Source: CAZRIE01 sp964600075
Lineage (GTDB): Bacteria; Bacteroidota; Bacteroidia; Flavobacteriales; Flavobacteriaceae
Assembly (NCBI GenBank): GCA_964600075.1
Contig: CAZRIE010000017.1
Location: 1-48,210, forward strand
Direction of reading: 5' to 3'
DNA length: 48,210 bases
Shown: positions 8,949-16,565 of the stretch, in pieces
Numbering within the stretch: the stretch's first letter is position 1
How the letters are laid out: each line of letters starts with the position of its first letter
Translations under genes and position numbers: made by a program
The notes under the pieces: generated by a model
What the model saw: only the letters and a program-made list of their open reading frames with translations
Told to the model about the DNA's origin: nothing
Databases searched by the model: none

Positions 8949-9407
8949 ATGCAAGAATATGAACTATCAACGCAATGGGCACATGAGTTACACTCTTATC
9001 TGGCTTATATTGTTTTAGCCGTCCTCTTTTTGGCCGTAGCCAACGCCATTATGGGCTGGGTAGGGAATAAAATGTTCACGATGCAAAAAGATTTGAGGTT
9101 AAGTCTTTTCGCGTTGATATTAGCGCACCTCCAATTGTTGGTGGGCTTAGCTTTGTACTTTCTTTCCCCAAATGGCCTAAAAGCAGTTCAGACACTGGGT
9201 ATGGGCGGGCTAAATTCCGCGTCGCGCCTTTTAGCGGTAGAGCATCCATTTATCAATATTATTGCAATTGTGCTGATTACAATAGGTTGGTCGAGACACA
9301 AAAAATTTATGGAGGGCAGCAAAAAGTTCAAAAGTATCGCTATTTTCTATGGTTTGGGCTTGGTGTTGATTCTCAGCAGAATTCCATGGGGGCAGTGGTT
9401 CAACTAA
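8949..9407 (+). CDS. four-helix integral membrane protein, function unknown
   Basis: A 152-residue protein with four hydrophobic segments (about residues 12-35, 48-70, 95-115 and 128-145). Several histidines lie near helix ends (WAHELHSYLAY, ALILAHLQLL, AVEHPFINI), a pattern reminiscent of small cytochrome b-like membrane proteins; whether haem is bound is not known. I recall homologues from Bacteroidota being carried in databases under a misleading ribosomal-protein name; this protein is clearly not ribosomal. No operon partner: a terminator precedes it and a repeat-like hairpin follows. Confidence 0.75.
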   Translation: MQEYELSTQWAHELHSYLAYIVLAVLFLAVANAIMGWVGNKMFTMQKDLRLSLFALILAHLQLLVGLALYFLSPNGLKAVQTLGMGGLNSASRLLAVEHPFINIIAIVLITIGWSRHKKFMEGSKKFKSIAIFYGLGLVLILSRIPWGQWFN

Positions 9408-9420
9408 CACTTTTATTGTC

Positions 9421-9440
9421 ATTCTCGCGTAGGCGAGAAT
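9421..9440. repeat. REP-like short inverted repeat
   Basis: ATTCTCGC (9421-9428), spacer GTAG, GCGAGAAT (9433-9440), preceded by GTC and followed by CTGTCG. This hairpin resembles the widespread intergenic repeat family with a GTCATTC-CGCG core seen in many bacterial genomes. Only one copy is visible here. Confidence 0.5.
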
Positions 9441-9488
9441 CTGTCGAATATACCTTAAACTTTATTTACATCTAATACCCGATAAAAA

Positions 9489-10082
9489 ATGAAAAGAAGT
9501 ATCCTATTATTGACCGCAATGGTTCTATTTGTATCCTGTGCACCCAAAGAAAAAGAACTCTTCAACGGCAAAAACTTAGATGGCTGGACCATCTACGGCA
9601 CCGAAAAATGGTATGTTGAAGACGGGCTTTTGATATGCGAGAGCGGCCCGGATGAAGCCTATGGGTACTTAGGTACCGACGACCACTACAAAAATTTCGA
9701 GCTCACCTTAGAATTCAAACAAGAGGCCAATGGCAATAGTGGTGTCTTTATCCGTTCGACAATAGATGGCACAAAAATCAGTGGTTGGCAAGTCGAAGTC
9801 GCCCCTCCTGGGCACGATACGGGTGGTGTTTACGAATCGTACGGCCGTGGTTGGATCATTAAGCCACACCCAGAAAAAGACAAGGCTCTAAAGATGGGGG
9901 AGTGGAATACGATGAAAATACGGGTTGAAGGCGGTCACTTGACCTCGTGGTTAAACGGTACCGAAATGGTCAACTTTACAGATGACAAAATTGGAGCTGG
10001 TGAAGGGAGTATCGCGCTTCAGATTCATGACGGAGGTGGTATTAAAGTCAGATGGCGCAACCTGCGGATTATTGAATTGTAG
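9489..10082 (+). CDS. DUF1080 / 3-keto-disaccharide hydrolase-like lipoprotein
   Basis: A 197-residue lipoprotein (lipobox LFVSC, lipidated Cys at residue 17) consisting of a single DUF1080 domain. Hallmarks: ELFNGKNLDGWTIYG at the start, WYVEDGLLICESG, the central NGNSGVFIRS and a closing RWRNLRIIEL. The fold is concanavalin-like; characterised relatives act on 3-keto-glycosides produced by sugar-oxidising oxidoreductases, but many members have no assigned substrate. It is free-standing here. A second, broken DUF1080 copy lies at 42755-43415, next to a PVC-type cytochrome operon. Confidence 0.88.
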   Translation: MKRSILLLTAMVLFVSCAPKEKELFNGKNLDGWTIYGTEKWYVEDGLLICESGPDEAYGYLGTDDHYKNFELTLEFKQEANGNSGVFIRSTIDGTKISGWQVEVAPPGHDTGGVYESYGRGWIIKPHPEKDKALKMGEWNTMKIRVEGGHLTSWLNGTEMVNFTDDKIGAGEGSIALQIHDGGGIKVRWRNLRIIEL

Positions 10083-10085
10083 GTT

Positions 10086-10475
10086 TTACCGTTTTGGCTC
10101 TCCTCCTTGGTAGGAGTCAGGTAATGCCTTTATCAAATACATATACACGGGAAAATGGTCTGAATAACCTCCCGTGTGACTGCCTCCCGCGTAAGTGCGA
10201 AAAGGATAGCCTTTGTATTGTCCCTTTTTTGAGACCAAATAAGGTGCATTGAAAACCCTTACCTTCCAAAATCGATAAGTATCACCTTTTGGGTGTAAGA
10301 GATTTTCAGTAAAGTAAATTTGGTCGAAAAGGTTCCATTTGTCGCGATAGGCCAATGAACCGACTCCTTTTTTATAAAGCTTTTCAATAGGGTTGAAAAG
10401 GTCTCCTTCTTCCAGTTGGTTCTGTTTAGCACGTGCTATTTTATCGTTTGTTTGGCCTTTACTTATTTCGAAAAT
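10086..10475 (-). pseudogene. secreted endonuclease/exonuclease/phosphatase family, 3' fragment
   Basis: About 130 C-terminal codons remain, open from 10475 down to the stop at 10086-10088. FNPIEKLYKKGVGSLAYRD, KWNLFDQIYF and the closing SDHFPVYMYL motif (Asp and His of the EEP active site) are typical of flavobacterial secreted EEP nucleases of about 330-350 residues. The N-terminal two thirds, with the metal-binding Glu and Asp, are missing; the frame is closed by a stop at 10476-10478 and there is no ATG in the fragment (first possible start a TTG at 10355). The stop codon lies 3 nt beyond the convergent DUF1080 gene. Read as a truncated, non-functional remnant. Confidence 0.75.
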
Positions 10476-10587
10476 TCATTTTTTGGCAGCCCAATAGGTA
10501 ACAAAACATGGTGCCACATTCAATTAAAGTTATATCTGATGATTCAGAACCAGCCTGGGAGTTTCTTCTTTGAAATCATGAAAATCA

Positions 10588-10749
10588 CTATATCTTGTCT
10601 GGAACATTACTGTAACGATTCAGGGTCTCACCAGTAGCGAAGCTCTCGATTCCAACTATCTTGTTGCTTAAGGAATTGTACTTTACTTCTACCCAAAAAG
10701 AAGATAAAGAATAAAGCACATATTTGACATCCTTTATTTGAACTTTGAT
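10588..10749 (-). pseudogene. unidentified protein relic
   Basis: A 53-codon open frame on the minus strand without any ATG, ending in tandem stops. The translation (for example SFWVEVKYNSLSNKIVGIES, then FATGETLNRYSNVPDKI) has normal amino acid composition and looks like a small beta-strand protein, not random sequence. I do not recognise the family. Its position among other relics suggests it is a gene remnant. Confidence 0.3.
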
Positions 10750-10804
10750 TTAAAAATCAGTTTTACTGATTGATTAATTTGTAATCAAAGTCGTTGAAAA
10801 ACTA

Positions 10805-11032
10805 CTAGTTCAAAGCTTCCCCATTATATTTCAAAACCTCTTTTATTTGAAACCCTTGTCCAGTTCGATCCGGACCTATTTCAGCAGTTATTGGTTTATA
10901 TTCCTCCAAAACATTTCTTAAACGCTGAGGAAAAATAGAAACATGAAAAAAGGCAGTTCTCCCACTAGAATCAACCTTTACAAACCCATAACCTCTTTCT
11001 TGAAACAACCTTATAATTTTACCTTCAATTGT
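10805..11032 (-). CDS. cold-shock domain ORF without a canonical start
   Basis: About 75 codons forming one nearly complete cold-shock (OB-fold) domain: RNP1-like GYGFVKVD and RNP2-like AFFHVS are both present, and the C-terminal strand GQGFQIKEVLKY follows. The frame opens just after a TAA and begins Thr-Ile-Glu-Gly-Lys; no ATG precedes RNP1. Possible starts are ATT at about 11029 or a TTG at 11008, which would cut off the first strand. It lies directly against the recombinase relic, so it is either a truncated gene or one whose start was lost at a junction. Nucleic-acid binding is the family role; activity here is doubtful. Confidence 0.5.
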   Translation of the reverse strand, partial: TIEGKIIRLFQERGYGFVKVDSSGRTAFFHVSIFPQRLRNVLEEYKPITAEIGPDRTGQGFQIKEVLKYNGEALN

Positions 11033-11303
11033 TTATACACCAATTAACTCTCTTTTCATTGAGCTGATTAATGAAGTTCGTGCAGTTTATTAGACTTCTG
11101 GCCAGTCTATCCAACTTCTAAACTACTATCGTATCTCCTTCACGAGCATATTTAAGGAACTTAATTAAACTCTTTCTATCTTCTCTTGTGCTTTAAATTT
11201 TATCGGTATATATATTCTTGGCATCTATACCTTATTTCAAGAAGGTATCAATTTACAAATATAGATTTTGTTCATTGGTACTTACTCGAGCATAACCAAT
11301 AGT
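11025..11303 (-). pseudogene. serine site-specific recombinase (resolvase/invertase), N-terminal domain relic
   Basis: Translating the minus strand from 11300 gives IGYARVSTNEQNL, then GIDAKNIYTDKI, STREDRKSLIKFLKYA, REGDTIVV, KLDRLARSLINCTNFI and NQLNEK, all in a single frame. This is the catalytic domain of a serine recombinase: nucleophile Ser in ARVST and the LDRLARS helix are clear. Four stop codons interrupt it, at positions where the family usually has Gln (in LDLQID), a residue before Gly-Ile-Asp, Ser (after DKI) and Trp (before KLDRL). There is no ATG and no C-terminal helix-turn-helix domain. A dead remnant of a mobile element or phase-variation enzyme. Confidence 0.85.
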
Positions 11304-11365
11304 TTAAATTAGGTTCAAAATATAAACTATTTATTTAGTACGTCAAATTAAACTTATTGAGAGGA

Positions 11366-11935
11366 ATGAGCGTTGAGGCCTTAAAGTGTACAAATATACG
11401 GTCGTTTATTTATACCCCTGAACTGGCGGACCCCGATAACATTACGAGTGCCAGGTTCGTAGAGCTCTATAACGCCGATTCTGAAGTACTAAGTTTAAAG
11501 GGGTGGACACTACGTCGTTATACCAATGCGAATACAGAAGTAAGTTCAACAATCGATTTATCAGGATTAACGATTACCGCCGAAAATACTTTAGTCATAT
11601 CGCCCAATGGCGCAGAATTCGAAAAGGTCTATGGTTTTGTACCTGATTTGGCCGTTGGCACTAATAGTGCGGCCGACTCGAACGGTGACGATAATCTAGA
11701 ATTGGCCGACCCCTTTGGAAAGGTCATAGACGTTTTTGGTGTCATAGGCGAAGATGGAACTGGAACAAACCATGAATTTGAAGATGGCCGTGCTGTTCGC
11801 AATGCCGAAATTAAGCGAGCGAATCCAGTATACCCCTTTAGCGAATGGACCCTCTACAACGATTCAGGAGATTCGGGAACGATTAAACGGCCTCAGTTGG
11901 CTCCAAATGATTTTACGCCAGATAATCGAAATTAG
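11366..11935 (+). pseudogene. lamin-tail domain protein, probable 3' fragment
   Basis: From ATG 11366 the frame encodes 189 residues, nearly all one lamin-tail (LTD) domain: ELADPD, ARFVELYNAD, LKGWTLRRYTN, LSGLTITAENTLVISPNGA and DVFGVIGEDGTG are the usual beta-sandwich blocks. In flavobacteria this domain normally sits at the C-terminus of a longer exported protein, often after DUF5689. Here no signal peptide or upstream domain exists and the first dozen residues look unrelated to the domain, so the 5' part has probably been deleted. It could still be expressed as a small cytosolic protein. Confidence 0.6.
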
Positions 11936-11967
11936 AATATGTTATAAAAGCCATATTGCGCAAAAAC

Positions 11968-12360
11968 TTATGCCAATACACGTTTTAAGACATCTGATGT
12001 AACGGGTTTGAGTAAATAATGTCCTTCTAGATTATAGGCTTTTGCCTTTTCCACATCCTTTACGTCTATAGATGAAGTCATGATAAAAATAATGGGCATT
12101 TCTTTTTCCTTGGGATAAATTTTGGTGAATTCTTCCAAAAACTCCCATCCATTCATCACCGGCATATTTAAATCAAGGAAAATAAGCGAGGGTAAACTTG
12201 ATTTGTTTTTGATTTGTAAATCAAAGCTCTCATAAGCATCAAGACCATTTTTAAAAACCAAAATATTTTTTGAAATGCCAATGGATTCCGCACTTCTTTT
12301 TAAACTAAATATAGCAATGGGGTCGTCGTCAATAATACAGAAATCTTCAAACTTTTTCAT
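11968..12360 (-). CDS. single-domain response regulator (CheY-like receiver)
   Basis: A 130-residue protein that is only a receiver domain. Acidic pocket Asp11-Asp12-Asp13 (CIIDDDP), phospho-acceptor Asp63 in FLDLNMP, the Thr/Ser switch in IMTSS, and Lys in YLLKPVT are all intact. No DNA-binding or enzymatic output domain follows, so it would act by protein contact, probably with a hybrid histidine kinase encoded elsewhere. A truncated second receiver lies upstream at 12410-12622. Confidence 0.88.
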   Translation of the reverse strand: MKKFEDFCIIDDDPIAIFSLKRSAESIGISKNILVFKNGLDAYESFDLQIKNKSSLPSLIFLDLNMPVMNGWEFLEEFTKIYPKEKEMPIIFIMTSSIDVKDVEKAKAYNLEGHYLLKPVTSDVLKRVLA

Positions 12361-12409
12361 TAAATATTTGTAATTAGGCCACTATGGTTAAGAGTTTTTT
12401 TTAAGATAG

Positions 12410-12622
12410 CTAAAAAATCCGTATTGGGTATTTTAAATAGTAGACTGCTTTTTCAAGAACGCGCTGCAGATCTTCCTGCGATAGTGGTTTGAGAATGTAG
12501 TTATTGACCACGTTGTCATCTTTTATCGGATCAAGGTCTCGCGGATCGACCGAAGAATTTATAGTATATATGATGATTTTTTCGCAGTTATGGTTCGTAC
12601 CCCTAGGGATACCTTCGCTCAT
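12410..12622 (-). pseudogene. receiver-domain remnant, C-terminal half
   Basis: ATG 12622 opens 70 codons. KIIIYTINSSVDPRD then NNYILKPLSQEDLQRVLEKA correspond to strand 4 to helix 5 of a receiver, including the conserved Lys-Pro. The N-terminal half with the acidic pocket and phospho-acceptor Asp is absent; the reading frame upstream (to a stop at 12686-12688) gives low-complexity Tyr/Lys/Glu-rich sequence. It looks like a decayed neighbour, perhaps a former paralogue, of the intact receiver gene 50 bp downstream. Confidence 0.6.
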
Positions 12623-12688
12623 GGAGTTGCTGACCAGGTAGGTAATTTCTTTCTCATATTTCTCTTGTTTATAATAATTGTAGTTTTA

Positions 12689-13043
12689 CGTACTACATTG
12701 ATATCTATGTTTTTTATACTCTACTTTCAAATCGAAAGTGACGAATCCAAAATATTTAGTTCAGTATTGCGCCATGTTTTTTTTAATTTTAAAAGAGAAA
12801 AAAAATTGGCAACGGATTTTAGCATCGTAATGATTTTTCATAGCTTATTAAGATTAATTTGAAGCGGTTTTCAAGAGTTTGATCCAGGAATTTCGGAAAG
12901 GCTATTCTTCAAAGAATGTGAATATCGGGGTATTTGCCAATTTTGAAGTGGTGCCATGGTTTTAAATCTCGTGACCTGGGGTCGGAATCAGGAAGAGGTA
13001 AATTTAAATAAGCGCTAAGAGAACAACCCTTTAAAGATAGTTT
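12689..13043. other. intergenic stretch without recognisable gene
   Basis: About 350 bp. The first half is very AT-rich with poly-T and poly-A runs. Short open frames exist on both strands but none gives family-like sequence. The promoter of the ankyrin-NUDIX-nitrilase operon should lie at its right end; I see no consensus TAnnTTTG there. Confidence 0.5.
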
Positions 13044-13514
13044 ATGAACGATGTTTTTTTTAAAGAAATACGAAACGGTAATCTCAACGAGGTGAGCGCG
13101 ATATTAGTTAAAAATCCTGTATTACTTGATAGTAAAGACACACGTGGTTCGACACCACTCATTTTGGCGACCTATTACAATGAATCGGAAATCACAGACC
13201 TACTCTTGAACCATGGGGCGAAGATCAATGCTAAAGATGGTTCGGGCAATACGGCTTTAATGGGTGTCTGTTTCAAAGGCTTCACCGATATTGCCGAAAA
13301 ATTGATAAAAAAAGGCGCTGACGTAAACGAACGCAATGCCATGGGTGCAACGTGCTTAATTTATGCGGCAACTTTTAACCGTTTGGAGATAGCAAAGTTA
13401 CTGATAGCGTACGGGGCCGATGCTATGGCAAAAGACAATCGAGGGAGCACCGCTTTAGACCATGCAAAAATGCAGGGAATTCCTGAATTGATAGATTTTT
13501 TGGAAAAACGCTAA
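13044..13514 (+). CDS. ankyrin repeat protein
   Basis: A 156-residue protein made of about four ankyrin repeats: GSTPLILATYYNESEITDLL, GNTALMGVCFKGFTDIAEKL, GATCLIYAATFNRLEIAKLL and a last repeat starting GSTALDHAKMQGIPELIDF. There is no signal peptide, so it should be cytosolic and act through protein-protein binding; the partner is unknown. First gene of a probable three-gene operon (10 nt to the NUDIX gene, which in turn is 1 nt from the nitrilase). Confidence 0.88.
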   Translation: MNDVFFKEIRNGNLNEVSAILVKNPVLLDSKDTRGSTPLILATYYNESEITDLLLNHGAKINAKDGSGNTALMGVCFKGFTDIAEKLIKKGADVNERNAMGATCLIYAATFNRLEIAKLLIAYGADAMAKDNRGSTALDHAKMQGIPELIDFLEKR

Positions 13515-13524
13515 GCGGCAATCT

Positions 13525-14148
13525 ATGAAAAAATTTCAACAGCTTGAGTATATTAAACGTATCATGGCTTTGGCCGAAACCGGCTTGGTTTATGCCGAAA
13601 GTAGCTATGCCAAAGAACGTTATGAAGAACTAAAAATAATAAGCCTGAAATTATTAACCTCCGTCACGAACACTCCTCTTGAGGTATTTCAAGATTTTTT
13701 CATGCCTAAAAAAGACTATCCTACGGTAAAAGTAGATGTGCGTGGCCTTGTGTTGAACGAAAACGATGAAATACTCATGGCGAAAGAAAGTGTTGACGGA
13801 CTATGGGCCATTCCCGGTGGTTGGGCAGATATTGGTAATTCGCCTTCCGAAGCCGTGCTTCAGGAAATTAAAGAGGAGACTGGTCTCGATGCGAAGGTCG
13901 AACGTTTGTTGGCCATCTATGATAAGCGTTGCCATCCACATCCGCCACAACCTTTTTATATTTATAAATTGATGTTTCTATGTAAAATTACTGGCGGAAA
14001 GCTAGAACATGGTTTCGATATGCAGGGCGCTTCTTTTTTTTCGTTGGATAAATTGCCCGAACTTTCTAAAGACCGTATATTAGAAAGTCAATTAAAACAG
14101 TTGTTTGGTTTAGCAAAAAATCCGGCATCTACAGTTTATTTTGATTGA
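13525..14148 (+). CDS. NUDIX hydrolase with N-terminal accessory domain
   Basis: A 207-residue protein. Residues 1-65 resemble the helical N-terminal domain of the YjhB-like NUDIX group (ADP-ribose or CDP-choline hydrolases); the NUDIX fold follows. The NUDIX box runs GGWADIGNSPSEAVLQEIKE then ETGL: the EIKEE metal-binding core is present, but the usual first Glu (GX5E) is Asn and the usual Arg of REU is Gln. The core metal ligands are there, so activity is plausible; substrate uncertain. Second gene of the ankyrin-NUDIX-nitrilase operon. Confidence 0.85.
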   Translation: MKKFQQLEYIKRIMALAETGLVYAESSYAKERYEELKIISLKLLTSVTNTPLEVFQDFFMPKKDYPTVKVDVRGLVLNENDEILMAKESVDGLWAIPGGWADIGNSPSEAVLQEIKEETGLDAKVERLLAIYDKRCHPHPPQPFYIYKLMFLCKITGGKLEHGFDMQGASFFSLDKLPELSKDRILESQLKQLFGLAKNPASTVYFD

Positions 14149-14149
14149 T

Positions 14150-14929
14150 ATGGATATGAAAAAAAAATTAGAAGTAGCACTGGTTCAAACACCATTGATT
14201 TGGGAAGACCCCGAATCGAATAGAAACAGGTTCGCTGAAAAGTTAGGGTCAATTTCTACGAATATTGATCTGATCGTGCTGCCAGAAATGTTCACTACGG
14301 GTTTTACAATGTCGCCCCAGAATATTGATAGCTCTGAAGGGCAGAAAACTCTTAGTTGGATGCAACAGAAAGCCAAGGAAAAGGAAGCTGCGTTGATGGG
14401 AAGTATTGTTTTTTTTGAAGACAGCACGTATAAAAATCGCCTTTTTTTCGTCGAACCCGACGGTAAAATAGCAACTTATGATAAACGCCATACCTTCACT
14501 TTGGCAGGTGAAGATAGAATCTATAGAGCCGGTACTGAAAAGTTGATTGTCGACTACAAGGGTTTTAAAATCTGCCCTATGGTATGCTACGATTTGCGTT
14601 TTCCGGTTTGGGCCAGAAATATAGAAGATTATGATGCTTTAATTTTTGTGGCGAATTGGCCCAAACCTCGCATTAAAGCTTGGGATGTCTTATTAAAAGC
14701 TCGGGCAATCGAGAATATGGCCTATTGTATCGGGGTCAATCGAGTTGGGGCAGATGAGATGGGTCATCAGTATTCAGGTCATTCGGGGGTCTATGATTGT
14801 TTAGGAGAACAAATCGCTTTTTCTGTTCAAGAAGAAATCGTTTATGCTTCGCTATCCAAAGAACACCTTATGGCAACAAGAAACAAATTAAAGTTTTTAG
14901 AAGATAGGGATATGTTTACTCTGGAATAG
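14150..14929 (+). CDS. omega-amidase / nitrilase superfamily (YafV-like)
   Basis: Carbon-nitrogen hydrolase with the Glu-Lys-Cys triad visible: Glu in VLPEMFTTGF, Lys in YDKRHTF, Cys in MVCYDLRFP. The TTGF and AGEDRIYRAG context fits YafV-type omega-amidases, which hydrolyse alpha-ketoglutaramate or alpha-ketosuccinamate in methionine-salvage transamination. About 257-259 residues, as usual. Start taken at ATG 14150, one base after the NUDIX stop; ATG 14156 is equally possible. Its end overlaps the convergent Ig-like lipoprotein gene by 14 nt. Confidence 0.9.
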   Translation: MDMKKKLEVALVQTPLIWEDPESNRNRFAEKLGSISTNIDLIVLPEMFTTGFTMSPQNIDSSEGQKTLSWMQQKAKEKEAALMGSIVFFEDSTYKNRLFFVEPDGKIATYDKRHTFTLAGEDRIYRAGTEKLIVDYKGFKICPMVCYDLRFPVWARNIEDYDALIFVANWPKPRIKAWDVLLKARAIENMAYCIGVNRVGADEMGHQYSGHSGVYDCLGEQIAFSVQEEIVYASLSKEHLMATRNKLKFLEDRDMFTLE

Positions 14930-16526
14930 TGAAAGTCTGTTCCAGTTCCCAATTGGCACGAACTTCGATAATATCAGGGTAATAACTCACTTTTTCGGGC
15001 TGTCTATTTTTTAGATATTCGCCAGGATCCCATTTTCCATTGCCGTTCGCGTCAAAAATTACCCTTACCAAATAGGTCGAGGGCTCGATATTATTAAATT
15101 CGATTATCTTAGGTTCTGTTGTAATAACTTCTCGTTTCAGTAAACCCTGTTCATCGGTCAATTGAACGATGAGGGGATAGGTGCCACCGGCAATGGTTAA
15201 ACTTAAGTTACCAAGATCGGCATAGCTTTGAGTCGACATATAGTAGGCGATCGTATCATTATTCTGACCAAAAAAATCGGTAATTGCCCCGGGCAGCAAA
15301 TCCATTTGGTAGCTTTGATTGGGTTCGACAGTGAAATCGATATCGATTTTATTTTCCAATGTATCCAGATTAATAGTATAGTCAATCGCTAATGAGTCTT
15401 GGTCCATCATGCTAAACTTTGTAGAGTCAATTGCCGTGAGTGGCGTATTTGCTGCAATGTAGAACGGGTCGTTGAAATTGAGCGAGCCGTTTTGATTGGG
15501 GTTCAGTCGCAATGAATCGACACCTACCTTTCTGCTTTTAACGGTAAAAGTGTCGATAACCTTTAACCTTTCGTTGGTGATGGTAAATATTATAGAATCC
15601 ATTTCAAAGGGCGTAAGCCAGAAGTTTATGGTATCCTTGTCACGCTCTTTCAGCAGTTTGGTTCGAACAGTATCGGGTAGAGTTGTGAGCGATTTGATTT
15701 CAACATCAGTGGCATCGCCATAGTATCCAAAGAGAATACGGTTTTTAGCAACGAAACTTGGTACTGCTATACTATAGTTGGGCACTTCTTTGAAAAGTGT
15801 CAATACATAAGTCGAGTCGGTAGGTAGGGTAATCGTATCTTGTAAAAAACCGATTTTGTCTACATTTTGGTCGAACATATTGTTCTTGGCCTCGTCTTTT
15901 AATGCGAACAATCGGTATTGGCCTTCTTTTAGGTTTTTCAATCTGAAAATAACAGTACTATCTAATGTGTTTGTAATGTAGTTCGGGGGTTTCTGATAAA
16001 TGGTCGAATCGGTGTAGGCGGTATCTAGTTCGTAGAGCATAACACTTATAAACGCATCGACCTTCTTTTTAAAGGCATCTTTCACAGCACCCGAAACTTT
16101 TAGCGAATCGATGTAATCACCGGTAGAAAAGACATAGGTCAAAAAACTACTTGGGTTACCTTCGTTATTATCCTGAACACTTTGGCCGAAATTCATGGTG
16201 TACGTGGTATTTTCCTTTAAGGTATCCTTAAACACGATTTCTACGTATTTACTCGCACCACCTTGTGGTTTAATATCCGGTTGGTATTTTAAAGGGGGCG
16301 AGACAATAAGCTGATTTTGAACATCTTCTAGTTTAATAAATTCATCAAAGTAGAGACGTATGCGTTTGGCCTTGAAGTTTATGGTCATACTATCAGGCTC
16401 TGTCTCTGTCAATCTTGGAGGAGTTAAGTCTTTAGGACCTCCTGTCGGGGTACCCTTCCGAGCACATTGCCAAAGAACGGTTGCCACCAAAAATAGAAAT
16501 AAAAATGCCACAAAACGACGAACCAT
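14916..16526 (-). CDS. Ig-like domain lipoprotein of Bacteroidota
   Basis: From ATG 16526 (preferred over an upstream TTG at 16556) the protein has 536 residues, signal MVRRFVAFLFLFLVATVL and lipobox LWQC. The first part holds a bacterial Ig-like (BIG_5) domain: GGPKDLTPPRLTETEPDS, IRLYFDEFIKLED and TYTMNFGQSVQDNNEGN, followed by several beta-rich repeats with RLFALKDEAKNN and, near the end, VIFDANGNGKWDPGEYL, which looks like a calcium-binding loop. A predicted surface or periplasmic lipoprotein of unknown role. Downstream gene of comF, 39 nt apart. Confidence 0.85.
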   Translation of the reverse strand: MVRRFVAFLFLFLVATVLWQCARKGTPTGGPKDLTPPRLTETEPDSMTINFKAKRIRLYFDEFIKLEDVQNQLIVSPPLKYQPDIKPQGGASKYVEIVFKDTLKENTTYTMNFGQSVQDNNEGNPSSFLTYVFSTGDYIDSLKVSGAVKDAFKKKVDAFISVMLYELDTAYTDSTIYQKPPNYITNTLDSTVIFRLKNLKEGQYRLFALKDEAKNNMFDQNVDKIGFLQDTITLPTDSTYVLTLFKEVPNYSIAVPSFVAKNRILFGYYGDATDVEIKSLTTLPDTVRTKLLKERDKDTINFWLTPFEMDSIIFTITNERLKVIDTFTVKSRKVGVDSLRLNPNQNGSLNFNDPFYIAANTPLTAIDSTKFSMMDQDSLAIDYTINLDTLENKIDIDFTVEPNQSYQMDLLPGAITDFFGQNNDTIAYYMSTQSYADLGNLSLTIAGGTYPLIVQLTDEQGLLKREVITTEPKIIEFNNIEPSTYLVRVIFDANGNGKWDPGEYLKNRQPEKVSYYPDIIEVRANWELEQTFTIPE

Positions 16527-16565
16527 AAATGCGCAATCTAGGGCACAAAGAAACAACTAATTTAA

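Noticed and set aside
10416..10637. 73-codon plus-strand ORF
   Set aside because: It runs antisense across the endonuclease fragment and the adjacent relic, with unconvincing composition.
11025..11303. Stop-codon reassignment or recoding in the recombinase
   Set aside because: All intact genes of the window use TAA, TAG and TGA as normal stops, and the relic also lacks a start codon and the C-terminal domain, so ordinary decay is the simpler reading.
12590..12862. 90-codon plus-strand ORF with a hydrophobic stretch
   Set aside because: Its start lies inside the receiver remnant on the other strand and the hydrophobic part comes from poly-T AT-rich DNA; no family-like sequence.
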